Below are positions 62,002-64,000 of a stretch of DNA of 64,000 nt, in pieces. Positions within the stretch are counted from its first letter, which is position 1; every line of letters starts with the position of its first letter. The translations under genes and the position numbers were made by a program. The notes beneath the pieces are model-generated. The model was not told the DNA's origin. It worked only from the letters and a program-made list of their open reading frames with translations, and did no database searches. Source of the DNA: Synergistaceae bacterium (GTDB lineage: Bacteria > Synergistota > Synergistia > Synergistales > Synergistaceae). Where the stretch lies: NCBI GenBank assembly GCA_031269875.1, contig JAISYM010000043.1:1-64000 (forward strand). The letters run 5' to 3'.

Positions 62002-62553
62002 TCATTTGACAAGCTCTCCCGCGACGGCGCCCGCCGCGTAGTCTATGGACTTCGTGCGCGCCTCGTCCTCCGAATAGCCCACCTGCTTGGCCATTATCGT
62101 TTTACGCGAGGCGTAAGAATAATTGCCCTTCGAGTCGCGCGCGTTGAAAGTGGCCGACGCGGTTCCCGTGTACATCTTGAACTCGTTTAACGCCGGGTTG
62201 TCCACGCGGAATTTGACAGTGACGGCCGTGCCGGCCCCGTACGAAAAACTGATTTTCATAAGCGCTTCGACGTCGCCGTTCAAGTAAGCGGCGTCGGCTT
62301 TTTTCTGAGCGGCCGCCTTGTGGATCTGGCGCTTTTTAGCCTCGTCCACCACTTTGTAGCCGGAAGATACCAGTTCCTGAATGACAGCGTTTTCGACTAT
62401 ATCAGTATATTCGGCGGACTGGCCGTTCATGGGCACGGCGATTACCGCGACATCGCCCTTTTTCGGCATGGCGGCCTCGGCGGGAACCCCGGCCGCTGAG
62501 ACGGCGAGCAGCGAGATCCAGCACAGACAGAGAAAAACAAAACGTTTCATCAT
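62002..62553 (-). CDS. exported protein of unknown function in the CsgG cluster
   Basis: A 183-aa protein with a signal peptide (residues 2-28, ending AEA). The mature part looks like a small periplasmic domain: DVAVIAVPMNGQSAEYTDIVENAVIQ resembles the first strand-helix of CsgG-like or penicillin-binding-associated LpoB/GNA1162 folds, and TVKFRVDNPALNEFKMYTG is beta-rich. No family can be named with confidence. It is 15 bases after its FlgT-like neighbour and overlaps nothing. Confidence 0.6.
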   Translation of the reverse strand: MMKRFVFLCLCWISLLAVSAAGVPAEAAMPKKGDVAVIAVPMNGQSAEYTDIVENAVIQELVSSGYKVVDEAKKRQIHKAAAQKKADAAYLNGDVEALMKISFSYGAGTAVTVKFRVDNPALNEFKMYTGTASATFNARDSKGNYSYASRKTIMAKQVGYSEDEARTKSIDYAAGAVAGELVK

Positions 62554-62565
62554 TAACCTCCCTTT

Positions 62566-63717
62566 TTATTCCTTCCACCCGGCGTCTATCGTCTGCTGCG
62601 AAACGCGGGAAATGGACGAACCGTTTTTGGACAGCCACCTGGCCAGGGCATTCGCGTCCATCTCTGACACCACGTCGAGTTCGAGCGTCCCGTTGTCGTA
62701 AGAGCGCTGATAAACGCTCTTCACCCCGTCAAGCGTCTCCAAACTTTCGATCAGCTCAAACACCGCGTCGAACGGAATACCGGCGATTTTTATCCTGTAG
62801 GTCGGAGCGCCGAGCGAGCCGAACATCGAGTAGGCTATGGAGTTTACCATCTTCTTGGCGCCCTGGGAAGCGCATATCTGAAACCCTTTTACCGCCGCGT
62901 CTTCCTCAGTGGTTCCCCTCGTTATCTTCTGGTCCGCCTCCGACGTGTTGAAGGCAATCTGCTGCGCTGTATTTGTGAGGACGGCTTTTAACTGGACGGA
63001 GGCCCGCCCGCTGTATACCGGGTGTCCGCCGGCCTTGACGCTCACGAACGAACCGGCGTAAGCTTTCCCCGACACGAGGACGTCCGCTTTGAAATTTCGG
63101 GCGATACGAAGCAGCTCCTCGTCGTTCTGCTTCTTCCTGGCTTCATTTAGTTGCACGTCGGAGAGTACGTCGGACTGCGCTTTGTCCACGATATGCAGCC
63201 CTGAGTTCTGAAACACCCTCTCGACCTGTCCTTCGGATGTATACATGAAAGGCTGTTTCTCAGCGACGCGTTCGTCGATGATTATCAGAACTCTCGGGTT
63301 TCCGAGCATGTCGATCGCCGCGGGCCCGAGGACGCCATCGAGCGCCGCGGCGGAGACGACGGCGCGCGCCTCTATGGTGATGAGGCCGTCCGCGTCCTTG
63401 CGCTCGTTCAGGACCTCGAATTTTTTGATGATCCCCTGCGCTTTCGAGAATACTTTGTCGGTGACGACCTGATAGTCCTTCATCTCCGTGTAGCCGTCGA
63501 TAAAAGCGCCTATCCCCTGCTCTATGGCGCTGCGCTTGGCGTCATCCTCGGCGGCCTTGCGGCTTGTGCCGGTCCCGACCGCTTCGTTCACAACAATCTC
63601 CCCGGCCGTAATCGCCGCGGCTGAAGCGCGGTCCGCAAACGCGGCGGCGAACAGTAATATCGTGACGAGAACCGGGAAAAATTTACCTCCCATGAGAGAT
63701 CGTCTTATTTCACGCAT
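62566..63717 (-). CDS. FlgT/LPP20-like exported protein
   Basis: A 383-aa protein with a signal peptide (MREIRRSLMGGKFFPVLVTI onward, cut after RASA). Residues 40-130 have the FlgT N-terminal/LPP20 pattern: AVGTGTSRKAAEDDAKRSAI, QGIGAFIDGY, KAQGIIKKFEVLNE and ITIEARAVVS. The middle part (NPRVLIIIDE, HIVDKAQSDVLSDVQ) matches the second FlgT-type domain, which resembles TolB/CsgG N-domains. In flagellated bacteria FlgT forms an outer-membrane basal ring, but LPP20-like proteins are not flagellar. ATG 63717 lies 12 bases after AGGGA and overlaps the upstream gene by 13 bases. Confidence 0.65.
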   Translation of the reverse strand: MREIRRSLMGGKFFPVLVTILLFAAAFADRASAAAITAGEIVVNEAVGTGTSRKAAEDDAKRSAIEQGIGAFIDGYTEMKDYQVVTDKVFSKAQGIIKKFEVLNERKDADGLITIEARAVVSAAALDGVLGPAAIDMLGNPRVLIIIDERVAEKQPFMYTSEGQVERVFQNSGLHIVDKAQSDVLSDVQLNEARKKQNDEELLRIARNFKADVLVSGKAYAGSFVSVKAGGHPVYSGRASVQLKAVLTNTAQQIAFNTSEADQKITRGTTEEDAAVKGFQICASQGAKKMVNSIAYSMFGSLGAPTYRIKIAGIPFDAVFELIESLETLDGVKSVYQRSYDNGTLELDVVSEMDANALARWLSKNGSSISRVSQQTIDAGWKE

Positions 63718-64000
63718 ATTATAACTTTGCATTCCCTGCGGAAGTCATACGAGCTGCCGCGGATTTTAGCGGCGGCTGAATTGGGGATGACTATCGCCAC
63801 GTTATCGGCGCCGAGACGAATGGCTTTGGTCGTTATGGGTTTCGCTGCCACTCTTATTTCTCCCTTCGCGTAATCGAAATTGTTGTAGTAAGTGCAGAGC
63901 CCCGATTGGGCGAGGAATTTCTGATCGGCGAAATTGACGCCGTACACTTCCCTGCCCGATTCGTCGACTACGTAAAACGAAAGAGAGGGGACTATCGAAA
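63705..64000 (-). CDS. partial protein of unknown function (5' end outside window)
   Basis: The last 98 codons of a gene that continues past the window edge; the frame is open through base 64000. Visible residues include LSFYVVDESGREVYGVNFAD and LGADNVAIVIPNSAAAKI; the sequence is beta-rich and resembles a periplasmic LPP20/FlgT-associated domain, but no firm family. It overlaps the FlgT-like gene by 13 bases, so it belongs to the same operon. Confidence 0.5.
   Translation of the reverse strand, partial: SIVPSLSFYVVDESGREVYGVNFADQKFLAQSGLCTYYNNFDYAKGEIRVAAKPITTKAIRLGADNVAIVIPNSAAAKIRGSSYDFRRECKVIICVK

Noticed and set aside
1-64000. CRISPR arrays, tRNA and rRNA genes, complete insertion sequences
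   Set aside because: No regularly spaced direct repeats, no cloverleaf or rRNA-like conserved stretches and no transposase other than the Rpn-type gene were recognised; gaps are mostly below 300 bases. A covariance-model scan was not possible here.

Overview
The window looks like a chromosomal segment of an anaerobic, fermentative, diderm bacterium, most plausibly a member of the Synergistota (Synergistaceae); this is inferred from gene content, not from a database match. The evidence is a complete ntpFIKECGABD-type V/A-ATPase operon, a TAXI-type TRAP transporter with its DUF1850 partner, a YfcC-type carrier, phosphate butyryltransferase plus butyrate kinase, and oligoendopeptidase F, combined with lipopolysaccharide genes (GDP-heptose, dTDP-rhamnose, GtrA) and CsgG-like envelope proteins that imply an outer membrane. 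Most of the window is GC-rich with many GTG/TTG starts; roughly 3.85-9.0 kb is visibly richer in A+T.

1-22.2 kb is a surface-glycan (O-antigen/LPS) locus. On the plus strand: hddA (cut by the window edge) and hddC for GDP-heptose, a GtrA-like flippase, a remnant of a DUF1778 antitoxin, a bifunctional GDP-mannose enzyme, then an A+T-rich insert-like block (nucleotide-sugar dehydrogenase, epimerase, DUF268 protein, a broken gene, a GT10 fucosyltransferase-like gene, a GT2), three tandem paralogous GT2 genes and rmlBDCA for dTDP-L-rhamnose. Converging on it from the minus strand are an aminotransferase, a PglC-like phosphoglycosyl transferase, an acyl carrier protein, an FkbH-like HAD protein, a GT4 and galE. 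No Wzx, Wzy, Wzm/Wzt or WaaL gene is seen in the window.

22.4-36.1 kb is plus-strand: an unrecognised exported protein, a methyl-accepting chemotaxis protein, corrinoid adenosyltransferase, an iron alcohol dehydrogenase and the nine-gene V/A-ATPase operon, whose K subunit carries the ligand set of a sodium-binding rotor. A strong bidirectional terminator closes it.

36.1-42.4 kb holds a hotdog thioesterase, an MtnA-like isomerase, a MalT-like STAND/LuxR regulator, a stand-alone Hpt protein and a GltS glutamate:sodium symporter. 42.5-48.1 kb (minus) is a TAXI-TRAP operon that also carries a YfcC carrier and a GNAT gene. 48.2-50.4 kb has lspA, a GIY-YIG protein and an Rpn-family nuclease. 50.5-55.3 kb (minus) has pepF, an unknown protein, cheV, a nitroreductase and plsC. 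55.5-57.7 kb is ptb-buk. 57.9-64 kb (minus) has a long DHH phosphoesterase and a five-gene exported-protein cluster with two CsgG-like paralogues and an FlgT/LPP20-like protein, running off the window.

Four short intergenic sequences (41.0, 42.5, 50.4 and 57.8 kb) fall into two families of MITE-like repeats with terminal inverted repeats; in three of the four the repeat supplies the stop codon or the last residues of the neighbouring gene. No tRNA, rRNA, CRISPR array or complete insertion sequence was recognised.
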